Shown here: piece by piece, positions 24,380 through 36,660 of the stretch
Position numbering within the stretch: the stretch's first letter is position 1
Layout: every line of letters begins with the position of its first letter
Origin: Cunninghamia lanceolata
Taxonomy: Eukaryota; Streptophyta; Pinopsida; Cupressales; Cupressaceae
Assembly (NCBI GenBank): GCA_027924645.1
Contig: BSBN01001225.1
Coordinates: 12,914,001 to 12,978,000 of the forward strand
Length of the DNA stretch: 64,000 nucleotides
Direction: 5' to 3'
Program-made: the position numbers and the translations under genes
The notes under the pieces: model-generated
The model's input: the letters and a program-made list of their open reading frames with translations, nothing else
What the model was told of the DNA's origin: nothing
The model's database searches: none

Positions 24380-24953
24380 TGTTCGAAGATTGTCATTGAT
24401 ACTATTGTTGGCAACATGAGCATGTAAGACAAGCACACGGTATGCTACTATGTGTTGTAGTGTTGTCATTCAACATTATATCTTGGTATGAAGTCTTTGA
24501 TGAAGGTCATTTTGGGTGATTCTAACATGCTTCAAGATGTCTATGAAAGACAATTTTGTAAGAAGGTTTGATCCGGTAAAGAGACTTGTGATGAAAATTG
24601 ACTAAGTGTCAGTTCTAGTAATTCTGTGTTATAGAACATCTAGTTTTTAGGTCTGCACTGGTCCGCAATTAAACATTTCACTCTATGGTTCTAGTATATT
24701 TTTGTTGGTTGATAGAAACATCTAATTCTAGAATTTCATCTAATTTTGACATCTGGTTTGGAAGTTATGAATGATAGGAGTTCAGCCTAGCAAATTACAA
24801 ACATTTCCTGTACAGTGCATGTGATAAGAGAGTCCACATTTCTCCATGGATTAGATTTTGACTTTGTGGTTCTAAGGGGATGTTGTTAGATGTCAATAGA
24901 GTGTGACTTCCAGTTGGCATGATGTTTTGAGGTACAAGTGTCCTGTTAGAAAT
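24380..24953 (+). mobile_element. Element I 3' LTR, part 1
   Basis: From TGTTCGAAGATTG to aagtgtcc; matches 10296-10868 of the 5' LTR. Interrupted by element III and continued at 38830. Confidence 0.9.
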
Positions 24954-25041
24954 GAAAGCAACACTACTTTAATGGAAATCTGATTCAAGATAAATTTCAA
25001 CAATCTTAAATGTGCATTAACAATGGAGATTGTAACAAAAC
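24954..25041 (-). mobile_element. Element III 3' LTR, distal fragment
   Basis: First 88 bp of the LTR on the plus strand, matching 37902-37990. Element IV is inserted after it; the LTR resumes at 33151. Confidence 0.9.
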
Positions 25042-27741
25042 TGTTATCCCATTTTTCTCTATCTAGAGTCAAATGGTTAACCTAGTATTTCCTTGAAAAT
25101 CCTTTGGAAAATGTTGCCTAAAAATGTAAAGTGCCAAATTGCCTAAAAAACCTTACCATTGGAAAGAGCTTGAAAAAATAGGCAGGTTTGCTTTTTACAT
25201 CACTCTGAAATTCACCCAAATAAAGAAGTTATTGATGGTCAAAGTTTTGGTCAACATACAATTCAAATATACATTTGGTGGGCTTGCAAATCTATATCGG
25301 CCTTAGAAAATATGAAAAAATTTGAGTTATATACGTTTTTTGAATGTATATCGGGCCAAGGAAATGCATATACATTTAGGGAATCTTCCACAAATTCTTA
25401 GAATATTCACTAAATGTATATCGGGTCTGCATGTATATAAGGGCTTGTATATTTAGATATACAAATGGAGATACAAAGAAATGTGCAATGCAATATACAA
25501 GGCCGATGGACATACATATGCTACAGTGAATGTACATTCACTGAAATGTACAAGGCCAAAATATACATTTGATATAGTACAAGAGTGGAGATACAAAGGG
25601 TCACATGAATAGTGCTTTGTATATCAGCTTGTATGTTCGCACATACAAACCAATATACAAAGCCGATATACAATCCGAACCTGAATATAGGTTTCAATTG
25701 GTTCTATAAAGCTTTCAGGTCTGCCTTGTATATATAGGTGTTTGTATATTTCGCACATGCAAGGAAACATACAAGCTGAAAGATACATTGCGGGCATATT
25801 CCATAAAGATTCCCTATTTGTATGTAAGGGAGTCTGTATATTTGCATATAAAGGGTGCAAATGTACATTTTCTACAGTACCGGTAGGACATGCAAGAGGT
25901 GGGTCCCGCGCATATACAAGGAGGATTGTATGTTTTTACATATAAAGGATCTCGTGAACAGTGGCTTGTATATCGTGCATATACAAGCAAATATACAAGC
26001 CGATATGCAAGCCGGATTTCAAATGGATATCATTTCTGCCTCATTCAGGCTTTGGGTCCGTTTTGTATGTATGAGGCCATTTGTATACTTTGACATACAA
26101 GCAAAAAATACAAAGAGTAGGAGATGCAAGCCGGACCCGACAGGTAATCAAATATACTTAAAGGTCATTTGGGGTTTGACTTGTATGTATATGGTGCTTG
26201 TATATTGCGATATACAAGTCAAAGATGCATTGCGATATACAAGGCGGATTTGAATCAAAGATCAGGTTCGGCACATAAGAGTTTAGAGTCCGCCTTGTAT
26301 AAATAGGCATTTGTATATCTTGCATAGACATGGAAATGTACAAGACCAAAGTATACAAGCTGGATCTGGCAGAACATAAGAAGCAGCTAAAGGTCATTTG
26401 GGGTTTGTAGCTAGTATGATTGCATATGCAGAAGGAGATATCCAAATGGTGGGGTCCACCAAGGTACAAGCACTTGTGCATATTTTTTGGTTGTATGTTT
26501 GCTTGTATATTGCGATATACAAGGTCAAGATACAAGCTAACATACAAGTGGTAGGGCCCACATATACAAGGGGAAATTGTATGTATATGCAATTTTTGAA
26601 ATACAAAGGGATGTACAGGGGCCGATATGCAAAGTGCCATGTATGTGCAGAAGGAGTTGTAGGATGAGTTTTTGAATGCTGATTCAGGCGCCAAGATGCA
26701 GCGATATACGCAGAAATGCAAAAGCGATATATACAGGCAGTTGACCGAAAGTTTGACCGCCTGTATCTCCTCCATTTTGGCGAATTTTGGCATGCTCCAA
26801 GAGGCAAAGTTGCATATTTTGGTCCCCTCTTTCATTTGGCAGGGTTTTTTTTTAAGGAGCTTTATCACTTTTCAAATTTCAGACCTGGAAATGCATGTTT
26901 TGAACGATGAACATCTCAGAGATGACTTTTAGCAGATGGAGATATTTTTGGGCATTCATTGTAGCAGACAGAACAAGCAGCTCGCATTAACGACAAAGAA
27001 TATCTTTCCACCTCTTCATCTCCAGATTGACGATGAGTAAGCAGCTGCAATAAAGACTCTAAATATCTCCCCATCTGCCCAGTTCCAGATTTCGACGCCA
27101 TAACTGATGCAGCTGGGCAATCATCGATTGAGATATTTTTCTATGATAGCTCTTTGACCAAATTTTTGTAACCGACTTAGGATAGTTTTGGAATGCTATA
27201 TATATGCATTCAAATGTTGTAAATAAGGTTGGAAATTTTTTGGCATTAAGGCTTTTCTGTTTCCAAACAGGGTTTTCATATGCTGTAACCGTGCCTTTCC
27301 ATTGAATATATGCAAGTTAATTTTACCTTTTTACTGATTTTTCCAGTTTTGTGTGAATCTGTGTAGGCTGTTTGTGAATGTTTTATTCCTCTCAATCATA
27401 TTGATTCTCACCTCTGCTAGAGTCATCTAACCTGTGTATGCCTACTTGCCATATTTTGATTGTATTGTGCATCCTTCAGTTCTGTGGAAGTTTCTTAAAT
27501 CTATCTGGTGTATCACCCTTTTATGTTTTCAAGTTTTTATTCATTTTCATTACAAGAATTCTCTCTCCCTTTCCCCCCTCAAAATTCAGTAGTTTTAGGT
27601 GATAATTAGACAAGGAAGACGACCTTCTCCAGAGGTCTGATCTCACTTAGCAAAGTCCCACACTTAGAGATCAGTCCCATGTTACTCCAGTTTGCAGAGC
27701 CTTCATGGCTATATGCAAGGGTGCAAAACTGGGTGATAACA
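25042..27741 (+). mobile_element. Element IV 5' LTR
   Basis: Carries the palindrome array (25320-26660), then an AT-rich downstream part (27200-27700) resembling R/U5 sequence. Open frames on both strands here, such as 26158-26868 minus, are by-products of the repeated ATACAAG/CTTGTAT motif. Confidence 0.9.
25320..26660. repeat. Dense array of short palindromic CTTGTAT/ATACAAG motifs
   Basis: The motif TTGTATRT and its complement AYATACAA recur dozens of times in 1.3 kb, often as facing pairs. Perfect cases are CTTGTATAT-TGCG-ATATACAAG at 26197-26218 and 26502-26523. Similar pairs lie near 25444, 25628, 25965 and 26082. Spacers carry recurring phrases such as tgcgggcatattcc, ggtgggtccc and gccgatatg. 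Each pair could form a short DNA or RNA hairpin or bind a dimeric protein. The array also occurs in the 3' LTR (30730-32045). Confidence 0.9.
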
Positions 27742-27745
27742 ACTT

Positions 27746-27763
27746 TGGCATGCCCGGTGGGAC
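27746..27763 (+). other. Element IV primer-binding-like site
   Basis: TGGCATGCCCGGTGGGAC lies four bases after the LTR end; it starts with the TGG expected opposite a tRNA CCA tail. I do not assign the tRNA. It differs from the copia iMet site, which argues for a gypsy-type or distinct partner. Confidence 0.6.
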
Positions 27764-28073
27764 TAGTATGATGAACTTATCATCAAAATACTAAGAGATT
27801 TGGTGTTTCTGCCAGTATTATCAGCCTTTGGAGGTAGTACAAATAACACCATGGTGACTCTAATGGCAAATCAGCTGGTTACAGCAGTCCAGTTTCCAAG
27901 CAGCTAATGAGGTTGGTGCTACTTGTTAGTTTTACTATCATTTGACAGTTTTCATAGCACCTGGTGACTCCATTTGGTGTTCCAACTCACATCTTAGTGT
28001 GCAAGACCCTGTGGTCTATATTCATTCCTAATTTATTATCTAAACTTGCCTATGTTCATGATTTACCCTTACA
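27764..28073 (+). other. Leader of element IV
   Basis: Untranslated stretch between primer site and the first ATG of the internal ORF. No motif recognised. Confidence 0.5.
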
Positions 28074-30198
28074 ATGTCTAGTTATCAACACCACAATGGT
28101 TATTCTCCTCCATTCCATGAAGATTCAAACTTTTGCCCTCCAAACAGTTCTTTGCCTCATTACAACCAGTATTACCGGCAGGAGCATTTTCAAGCCAATC
28201 TTGCTTATTGTTATTTGCAGCTCATTCATACATATAGTCAGCCTTGTGAAACCCAATCTAGTCTAAATCAAACGTGTAGCCTCCTTAGTCAGTCCCAAAA
28301 TGATACTGATTTGGGTAGCATTAAGAGTTTGTTAATGGATTTCCAAAGGCAAATTTCAGAGATAGATAAGGAAGCACAGTATAACAGGCAGCAAGAGGAG
28401 CTTGCATATCAAGCTTATTTGTCAGAGCATGAAGTAGAAAATAGAAGAGTGTATGAGGGGGAATGCTTGAAAATGTAACTTACAGTTAAGGAGAAACAAA
28501 TGAAACAGTTGCTTGCTCAAAAATAAGAGCTCAAAGTAAAAAATTTCTCTCCTATTCCCAGCTTTAGACAGGTTTGTCCTTCAAGCCAAGGTGAATTTAT
28601 GAAAGTGGCTCAAACTTCTCTACCATGGCAGCCTTCTTGGATCAAGCATCCTGGTTACAAAATGCCAAACATTGTGAAGGTTAGTCCTCTTATACCAATT
28701 CAAAATCAGGCAGAGGAAATAGTTGTAGAATCCAGGCCTATCATAATTCCAAGTTTTAGGCAGCCTTCTGCCTTTAAGGTTCCAAGTTGGAAGGGGCCAT
28801 CTTTTTCACCCTATGACGACCCTCCACCAAACACACAAACGGAAGCATGCTCTAGTATCTAGCTAGCAGAAGAAGAACAAAAGAAGCTTTCGTTGGCTCC
28901 ATCTCAAAAGTTGGAAACTCAGTCAGCTTTTTCTTCTCCAAATCCATTTTTTAGTGAGGAGAGTTCCAAGGTCAGAATACCAAGCTTCAAGCGGGGAGAG
29001 CCTCCTAAATGTCATAAATTGGATATCCCAAGTTTTAGAGGGTCTCATCTACTGAAGGAACCTAAATTTGACCAAGAGGAACCTAGGCTCCATAAGTTTC
29101 CAGGCTTCAAAGCCTTTATCCCTTTACAAGAGCAATCTGTTCCTACACTCATAGAGAAAGAATTGTTTGAATCTATTGCACCTATGAGTATTAATAAAGT
29201 CACTTCAGCGAGGGATGATGCTGCCCTACTTCACGAGCTACCTGACTATGTTGAAGATGAAGAAAGTGTGCAGTTGGTTGTGGATATGTTGCAACAAGAG
29301 AACACAGAAAATCATGACAAATTGCTGTAGTTTGAGGCTGAGCATGATAGTGAGGTTTCAAACCATAAAGAAGATCAGGCATGTTGCTCTATGCTAGATT
29401 ATCCAAAGGCCGATTATGCTGATATGCTTGAGGAGCTCCCATGCTTTATTGAAAATAATGAGGAGACTAAACATGGACGAGAGCAAGTTGAAGATTTGTT
29501 CTATTATCCAGCAGGGATATCAACTTCTTAGTAGGGAAGTTTTCTCTTTTGAACATGTTCACGACTCATTTTTTGAGCCTAAATTCAAAAATCATGAACT
29601 TCTTGTTCATAAGGTACATGCAACCATATTTGTAGTGGAATCACAGGAGCCAGAGTATTCAGATCAGCAAGAAGAGGAATGCAGCCATGATGATATTATA
29701 TCAACACTCTTGGGTTCTTTGAGGGAAGAGGGAGAAAGCCATGAGGTCCCAAGTCATCTGTTTCACACGCAACAGCAACATGAGAGTCAAATGGAGGGCA
29801 CCATCATACCAATTGAAGAGAAAAAAGAGGAGGAATCAGAGCAGAGACATGAGATCCAACATGATTTGCATGTCATTTCAAGGGGATGCCCAATCAGGCA
29901 TCTAGCTCAGCTCGAGACATATCAAGAGGAGTCACCACTTGTCATGCTTACCTCTAAGCATGAAGTTGAGCATCAAAATGAGTGGGATCAGCCCATTTAT
30001 TCACCACAAGTTAGCAACATCAGCAATCAGTCTAGGTGGATAGGTGAGTTTATTTCCACTTTGAAGGGGGTGTTTTATCAATTTGTTATATGCCCATTCC
30101 CCCCTCCCCTCTTTTTAATTGCTCACATGAATGGGAAACATTGTAAATTGTTAAGGAAGGGCAGTTATTTTCAAGAACTAGTTAATGGATTTGTTTAA
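28074..30198 (+). pseudogene. Unknown internal protein of element IV with PSF-repeat region
   Basis: One frame from the ATG at 28074 passes stops at about 28476, 28524, 28860 and 29328, then a frameshift near 29515 leads into the frame ending at 30198; about 700 codons. The N-terminus is Gln/Tyr-rich (YQHHNGYSPPF) with a coiled-coil stretch (MDFQRQISEIDKEAQ). The middle has a degenerate repeat built on (I/V)PSF(R/K): IPSFRQ, PSWKGPSF, IPSFKRGEPP, IPSFRGSHL, FPGFKAF. The C-terminal part is acidic and His/Gln-rich (EEECSHDDI, THQ-like runs). No zinc knuckle, protease or polymerase is visible. A Gag-like or accessory role is only an inference from position. Confidence 0.6.
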
Positions 30199-30448
30199 AG
30201 TTATGTTTGATTGGTTAGTTTAGAATTAGAGTAGGTTTCATTTCTGTTCTAGTTTTCCCTTTCCATAAGTGCTTCTGCACAGGCTGCATTGTCATTAGGA
30301 GAATGCAAGCCTTTTGCCCTTTTTGTATTTTGGAGGCAGGTTCCAGTTTTCCAGCAGGTTTTAGACTTGACCCCATGCCCAATGGATGCTTAAGGCTACT
30401 ATTTTTTTTTTGTTTAGCAGGCAAACACCCCATAGAGGTCGCCAAGAA
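30199..30448 (+). other. 3' untranslated region of element IV
   Basis: Non-coding, with a T9 run near 30405. Before the LTR at 30449 the sequence catagaggtcgccaagaa is purine-rich but a weak polypurine tract. Confidence 0.5.
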
Positions 30449-33145
30449 TGTTATCCCATTTTCTTCTGTCCAGAGTCAAATGGTTAACCTAGTATTTCCT
30501 TGAAAATCCTTTGGAAAATGTTGTCTAAAAATGAAAAGTGCCAAATTGCCTAAAAAACCTTACCATTGGAAAGAGCTTGAAAAAATAGGCAGGTTTGCTT
30601 TTTACATCACCTTGAAATTCGGCCAAATAAAGAAGTTATTGATGGTCAAAGTTTTGGTCAACATACAATTCAAATATACATTTGGCGGGCTTGAAAATCT
30701 ATATCGGCCTTAGAAAATATGAAAAAATTTGAGTTATATACATTTTCTGAATGTATATCGAGCCAAGGAAATGCATATACATTTAGGGAATCTTCCGCAG
30801 ATTCTCAGAATATTCACTAAATGTATATCGGGTTTGCATGTATATAGGGGCTTGTATATTCAGATATACAAATGGAGATACAAAGAAATGTGCAATGCAA
30901 TATACAAGGCCGATGGACATACATATGCTACAGTGAATGTACATTCGCCGAAATGTACAAGGCCAAAATATACATTTGATACAGTACAAGAGTGGAGATA
31001 CAAAGGATCACATGAATAGTGCTTTTTATATCGGCTTGTATGTTCGCACATACAAACCAATATACAAAGCCGATATACAATCCGGACCTGAATATAGGTT
31101 TTAATTGGTTCTATAAAGCTTTCAGGTTTGTCTTGTATATATAGGTGTTTGTATATTTCGCACATGCAAGGAAACATACAAACTGAAAGATACATTGCGG
31201 GCATATTCCATAAAGATTCCTTGTTTGTATGTAAGGGAGTTTGTATATTTGCATATACAAGGGTGCAAATGTACATTTGCTACAGTACCGGCAGGACATG
31301 CAAGAGGTGGGTCCCGCGCATATACAAGGAGGATTCTATGTTTTTACATACAAAGGATCTTGTGAACAGTGGCTTGTATATCGTGCATATACAAGCAAAT
31401 ATACAAGCCGATATGCAAGCCAAATTTCAAATGGATATCATTTCTGCCTCATTCAGGCTCTGGGTCTGTTTTGTATGTATGAGGCCATTTGTATATTACA
31501 ACATACAAGCAAAAAATACAAAGAGTAGGAGATGCAAGTCGGACCCGACATGTAATCAAATATACTTAAAGGTCATTTGGGGTCCAACTTGTATGTATAT
31601 GGCGCTTGTATATTGCGATATACAAGTCAAAGATGCATTGCGATATACAAGGCAGATTTGAATCAAGGATCAGGTTCGGTACATAAGAGTTTGGAGTCCG
31701 TCTTGTATAAATAGGCGTTTGTATATCTTGCATATACATAGAAATGTACAAGACCAAAGTATACAAGCTGGATCTGGCAGAACATAAAGAAGCAGCTAAA
31801 GGTCATTTGGGGTCCGTAGCTAGTATGATTGCATATGCAGGAGATATACAATGGTGGGGTCCACCAAGGTACAAGCACTTGTGCATATTTTTTGGTTGTA
31901 TGTTTGCTTGTATATTGCGATATACAAGGTCAAGATACAAGCTAACATACAAGTGGTAGGGCCCGCATATACAAGGGGAAATTGTATGTATATGCAATTT
32001 TTGAAATACAAAGGGATGTACAAGTGCTGATATGCAAAGTGCCATGTATGTGCAGAAGGAGTTGCAGGATGAGTTTTTGAATGCCGATTCAGGCGCCAAG
32101 ATGCAGCGATATACACAGAAATGCAAAAGCGATATATACAGGCAATTGACCGAAAGTTTGACTGCCTGTATCTCCTCCATTTTGGCAAATTTTGGCATGC
32201 TCCAAGAGGCAAAGTTGCATAATTTGGTCCCCTCTTTCATTTGGCAGGGTTTTTTTTAGGAGCTTTATCACTTTTCAAATTTTAGATCTGGAAATGCATG
32301 TTTTGAACGATGAACATCTCAGAGACGACTTTTAGCAGATGGAGATATTTTTGGGCATTCATTGCAGCAGACAGAACAAGCAGCTCGCATTAACGACAAA
32401 GAATATCTTTCCACCTCTTCATCTCCAGATTGACGATGAGTAAGCAGCTACAATAAAGACTCTGAATATCTCCCCATCCGCCCAGTTCCAGATTTCGACG
32501 CCATAACTGATGCAGCTGGACAGTCATCGATTGAGATATTTTTCTAAGATAGCTCTTTAAGCGAATTTTTGTAACCAACTTAGGATAGTTTTGGAATGCT
32601 ATATATATGCATTCAAATGTTGTAAATAAGGTTGGAAATTTTTTGGCATTAAGGCTTTTCTATTTCCAAACAGGGTTTTCATATGCTGTAACCGTGCCTT
32701 TCCATTGAATATATGCAAGTTAATTTTACCTCTTTACTAATTTTTCTAGTTTTGTGTGAATCTGTGTACGACTGTCTGTGAATGTTTTACTCCTCTCAAT
32801 CATATTGCTTCTCACCTCTTCTAGAGTCATCTAACCTGTGTATGCCTACTTGCCATATTCTGATTGTATTGTGCATCCTTCAGTTCTGTGGAAGTTTCTT
32901 AAATCTGTTTGGTGTATCACCCTTTTATGTTTTCAAGTTTTTATTCATTTTCATTACAAGCATTCTCTCTCCCTTTCCCCCCTCAAAATTTAGTAGTTTT
33001 AGGTGATAACTAGACAAGGAAGCTGGCCTTCTCTGGAGGTTTGATCTCACTTAGCAAAGTCCCACACTTAGAGATCAGTCCCATGTTACTCTAGTTTGCA
33101 GAGGCTTCACGACTGTATGCAAGGGTACAAAACTAGGTGATAACA
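30449..33145 (+). mobile_element. Element IV 3' LTR
   Basis: Near-identical partner of 25042-27741, including the palindrome array at 30730-32045, where both perfect TGCG-loop palindromes are kept (~31610-31625 and ~31908-31930). Confidence 0.9.
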
Positions 33146-33150
33146 AAAAC

Positions 33151-33971
33151 ACAAAACCGACTACAGAAATGATGTCAAACGTAAAGAAGTCAACACAATG
33201 ACAAAGTGTTTAATGTGGAGAAAACCCTTTTGGGTAAAAAACTCCACATAGGAAAGAGGCCCAATGTTTGTATTAATCTACAAAAGATTGTACAATACAA
33301 CAACACCACCAATCTCTCCTTCAATCTTCAATCTGACAGCATTCCGGCAACACCTGAGTATCTAAAATCTATATTGCAGCAACAAATACATGGAAAATAC
33401 TTATAGAAATATTTTCCACTCCATTCTACGTGTTCACCTTCTCTCTCCTAAGATTCTCCAACTTGTAAACATTAATTACCATCTTACAAGCATCTTACAC
33501 TTGTCCAAAAACAACTATGCAAAGATTAGTGCCAAGACTAAATCTGACCTCTTACAACATCTTATGATGCATCATAACCATCATAGATTCCACAAAAGAG
33601 TATCTTTCCAAGATAGGAACCTTGGGCTAAATATAGAAAATATACAACTAACATATCCGTCATATGTGTCATAGAATCATAGAATCTTATGACAACTTGC
33701 AGCTATCATAGATTCACTTACCAAATATTATGACAATTGTCATACATGCCAAAAATAGTATATTCTCCAAGGGAGCACGCCTACCCTCATTTACTTTGAG
33801 TTTTTACATTTGCCAACAGTAAAAGTCACTCTGTAATTACCTCTGGTTACTCTGAATTACCCCTGCCAGTGAAACTAGTACATCTCCTTATGGATAATTA
33901 CAAATTACATATAATAAATAGAATAAATACAATATTGGGATTTACAAGGTTAATGGAACCTTATCCCAATA
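33151..33971 (-). mobile_element. Element III 3' LTR, main part
   Basis: Continues the LTR started at 24954-25041, from acaaaaccgactac to ccttatcccaata; collinear with 37991-38824. The LTR terminus is CAATA where the partner has CAACA. Confidence 0.9.
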
Positions 33972-33986
33972 TTCTCCCACTTGACA
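33972..33986 (-). other. Polypurine tract of element III
   Basis: Minus strand reads GTCAAGTGGGAGAA directly before the LTR, the usual copia arrangement. Confidence 0.85.
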
Positions 33987-34035
33987 TTATACATTGTAAA
34001 TCAACCCATAGGAAATTAAATGAAAAAATAATCAG

Positions 34036-35350
34036 GCACTAGAAATAAGGCCCATGGCCTCTCTGCACCACACAAACTTCTTTGTGCTCATAGGCTTGGT
34101 CAATGAATCTACAACATTCTCCTAATTGTCTATCTTCTTTAGCTTAATCTCTCCATTTGCAACCAACTCTCGAACAAAGTGATACTGGACATCAACATGC
34201 TTAGTCTGAGCATGATACATGAGATTCTTAGCCAAACAAATAGTACTCTGGCTATCACAACCAATCTGAATGATCTTGCAATCAAAACTAATACCTGTAC
34301 ACAATCTCCTCAACCAAACTGCCTCCTTAGAGACATGAGTAGCAATCATATACTCTGCTTCTATGGTAGACAAAGCAACTGTGGGCTGCCTATTAATCAT
34401 CCAACTCACTGCACCTCCAAACAAAGTAAACACAGCCAGTAGTGGACCTTCGACTATCCAAGTCACTTGCCCAATCTGCATCAACAAAACCCTGTATGTC
34501 TAAAGATTTATCAGTACTATCAGTACTAGAATAAACCAAACAATGATCAGGAGTACCTGTGAGATATTTAAACACCCTCTTCGGTTACAGTCCTATAAAC
34601 TAAACCTCTGCAAAACAGTATTCACATACTTACTTTGTGACAACCAAAGCCTTTTGTTAACTCTGTCCCTTCTAATCTCCATTCCCAAAATATACCTGGC
34701 AGCTCCAAGATCCTTCATGTCAAATGCACCTAAAAGTTGGGCTTTAAGCTCACTGATCATACCCTTAGTATTGCTAAAAAATAACATCTCATCAACATAC
34801 AAAGCAATAACCAGTATAGAATCATCAACACAATGAATGTAAACACAATGATCCTCCTCGCATCTAACAAAACCCAATTTCAAAACAAATGAATCAAACT
34901 TTTGATACCACATTCTGGGAGACTGGTTCAGACCATAAAGAGACCTCTTTAACCTACAAACCCAATGTTCTTTTCCTTTTACCTCAAAACCTGTAGGCTG
35001 TTGCATATAAATTTCTTCTTCAAGATCTCCATGCAAGAACGCAGTCTTAACATCTATTTTCTCAATCTCCCAATTATAAGCTGCAATAATGGATAAAAGA
35101 AATCTAATAGAAGTCAATTTAGCAATAGGAGAGAATATCTCACCAAAATCAACTCCCTCTCTCTAGGAGTAGCCCTTGGCTACTAGTCTAGCCTTGTACT
35201 TCTCCAATGACTCATCTTCTCCAAACTTATTCTTGAAGACCCACTTACATCCTATGGCCTTTCTTCCTTTGTACAAATGAACAAGATCCCAGGTGTTACA
35301 AAAGTCTAAAGCCATCATCTCCTCCTGCATGGCTAACTACCAAGACTCAC
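34036..35350 (-). pseudogene. Copia reverse transcriptase and RNase H (element III), YVDE active site
   Basis: RT (about 35350 down to 34593) has KGYS then TAG, VDFGEIFSPIAK, KIDVKTAFLHGDLEEEIYMQQP and LKRSLYGLNQSPRMWY. The catalytic motif reads LYVDEMLFF at 34795-34809; the family has YVDD, so the second catalytic Asp is Glu. DMKDLGAARYILGMEI follows. RNase H (34575-34036) has FKYLTGTPDHCLVYS, GFVDADWASDLDSRRSTTGCVY, a frameshift, ALSTIEAEYMIATHVSKEAVWLRRL and KHVDVQYHFVRE, ending near the VVDSLTKPMS motif. Confidence 0.92.
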
Positions 35351-36660
35351 TATCATCTACAGAAATAGCTTCCCTATAGGATCTAGATTCATCGTTAGTA
35401 CTCAATAAAACATATACACAATAGAAATTTGGTGGGCTATACCTGTCAAATAGATTCTGTTGTCTTATGGATCTCCTCAAGGGTGGAGTAAGAGACGCTA
35501 CTCATTCTTCTGCATGATCATCTGCACCAACTTCTTCTGTAACAATAGACTCATCTTCATCAGAACTACTTGAATCTTCTTCTTCTTCACCCCCAATCCA
35601 TCATTTTGTTCTTCCTGAGGTGCATCCTACTGCTCTAAATCAAAGTGCACCTTCTTTACCTTTTCTTCTTTTTCTTTTGGCTGCTCAGGTTCATAAATAG
35701 CTCTAAGTTCCCTAAAAATAACATCTCTAGAAAATATAATCTTGCGGGTTAGTGGATTCCAAAGCTTATAACCTTTGACATTATCACCATATCTAATGAA
35801 TGTACACTTCTCAACCTTTGGATCCAACTTAGATCGCTTTTCCTTAGGCACATGAACAAAGGCCTCACAACCAAAAACCCTTAAATGTGAAACAAAAGGT
35901 TTCTTACTTGTCTACACTTCATAAGGTGTCGAATCAAGAGCCTTACAAGGAAATCTATTTATCAAGTAGCAAGTAGTACACACAACCTCTCCCAAAAGCA
36001 TTTATCCAACAGTGCATCACTAAGCATACTTTTGGCCCTTTCCATAATTGTTCAGTTCATCCTTTCTACAACACCATTCTATTATGGTGTATACAGAGTT
36101 GTCTTTTGTCTGATAATACCTGCATGCTTACAAAACTCATCAAATTCCTTATAGAAATATTCACCTCCATTGTCAGATCTTAATATTTTTATCTTCAATC
36201 TCGATTGGTTTTCAACTAATACTTTAAAATCCTTAAACTTAGTGAAAACTTTAGATTTGTGCTTCATAAAATAAATCCATGTAAATTTGGATACATCATC
36301 AATGAAGGTAACAAAATAATGAGATTTTGCAATAGATTCATTATCCACAGGTCCAAACACATCCGCATGAATAATTTCTAATTTTGCTTTTGCTCTATTG
36401 CTTCCTGAAGGAAATAATTTTATGTTTTGTTTACTAAACACACAATGCTCACAGAAATCAAAGTGCTCATCAGAATAGGAGAAACCATCCAACAAATTTT
36501 TATTCTTAATAGTTTTCAATATATTATTACTTGTGTGGCTCAATTTGCAGTGCCACAACATACAAGTGTTTTCAGAAGCCTCAGAAACATAAGAGGCATT
36601 GCAAACTGTAGTGGCTTCAAGTTTAAACAAGTTCCCAAATCTCTTCCCTTTCGCTACCAC
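35351..36660 (-). pseudogene. Copia integrase (element III)
   Basis: Read high to low: the zinc-binding part (CMLWHCKLSHTSNN, FCEHCVFSKQ), then the core with IIHADVFGP and ILRSDNGGEYFYKEF, two catalytic Asp positions that are intact. The frame stops at 36082 where NG.VERMN would follow. Downstream pieces are CYLINRFPCKALDSTPYEVW (~35930) and 35851-35627, KLDPKVEKCTFIRYGDNVKGYKLW, the copia integrase C-terminus. Stops and frameshifts separate them. Confidence 0.9.

Larger units (their letters stand above)
25042..33145 (+). mobile_element. Element IV: non-autonomous LTR element with 2.7 kb LTRs
   Basis: Perfect TSD aaaac (25037-25041 and 33146-33150) in the LTR of element III; the empty site gtaacaaaacacaaaacc is visible at ~37990. 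LTRs 25042-27741 (2700 bp) and 30449-33145 (2697 bp) begin TGTTATCCC and end GGTGATAACA. They differ by only a few percent on inspection, so this is among the youngest insertions. The 2.7 kb interior has a PBS-like site and one long broken ORF without protease, RT or integrase. It fits a large retrotransposon derivative dependent on another element. Confidence 0.9.

Noticed and set aside
25320..26660. CRISPR-like array
   Set aside because: Repeats are short, irregular in spacing and in both orientations, inside an LTR of a eukaryotic element.
26158..26868. 236-codon minus-strand open frame in the LTR of IV
   Set aside because: Its Tyr/Ile/Cys/His-rich product comes from the repeated ATACAAG/CTTGTAT motif; equally long frames occur on the opposite strand and the second LTR breaks it differently.
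31128..31661. 177-codon plus-strand frame in the other LTR of IV
   Set aside because: Same motif artefact; the homologous place in the 5' LTR is divided into shorter frames.
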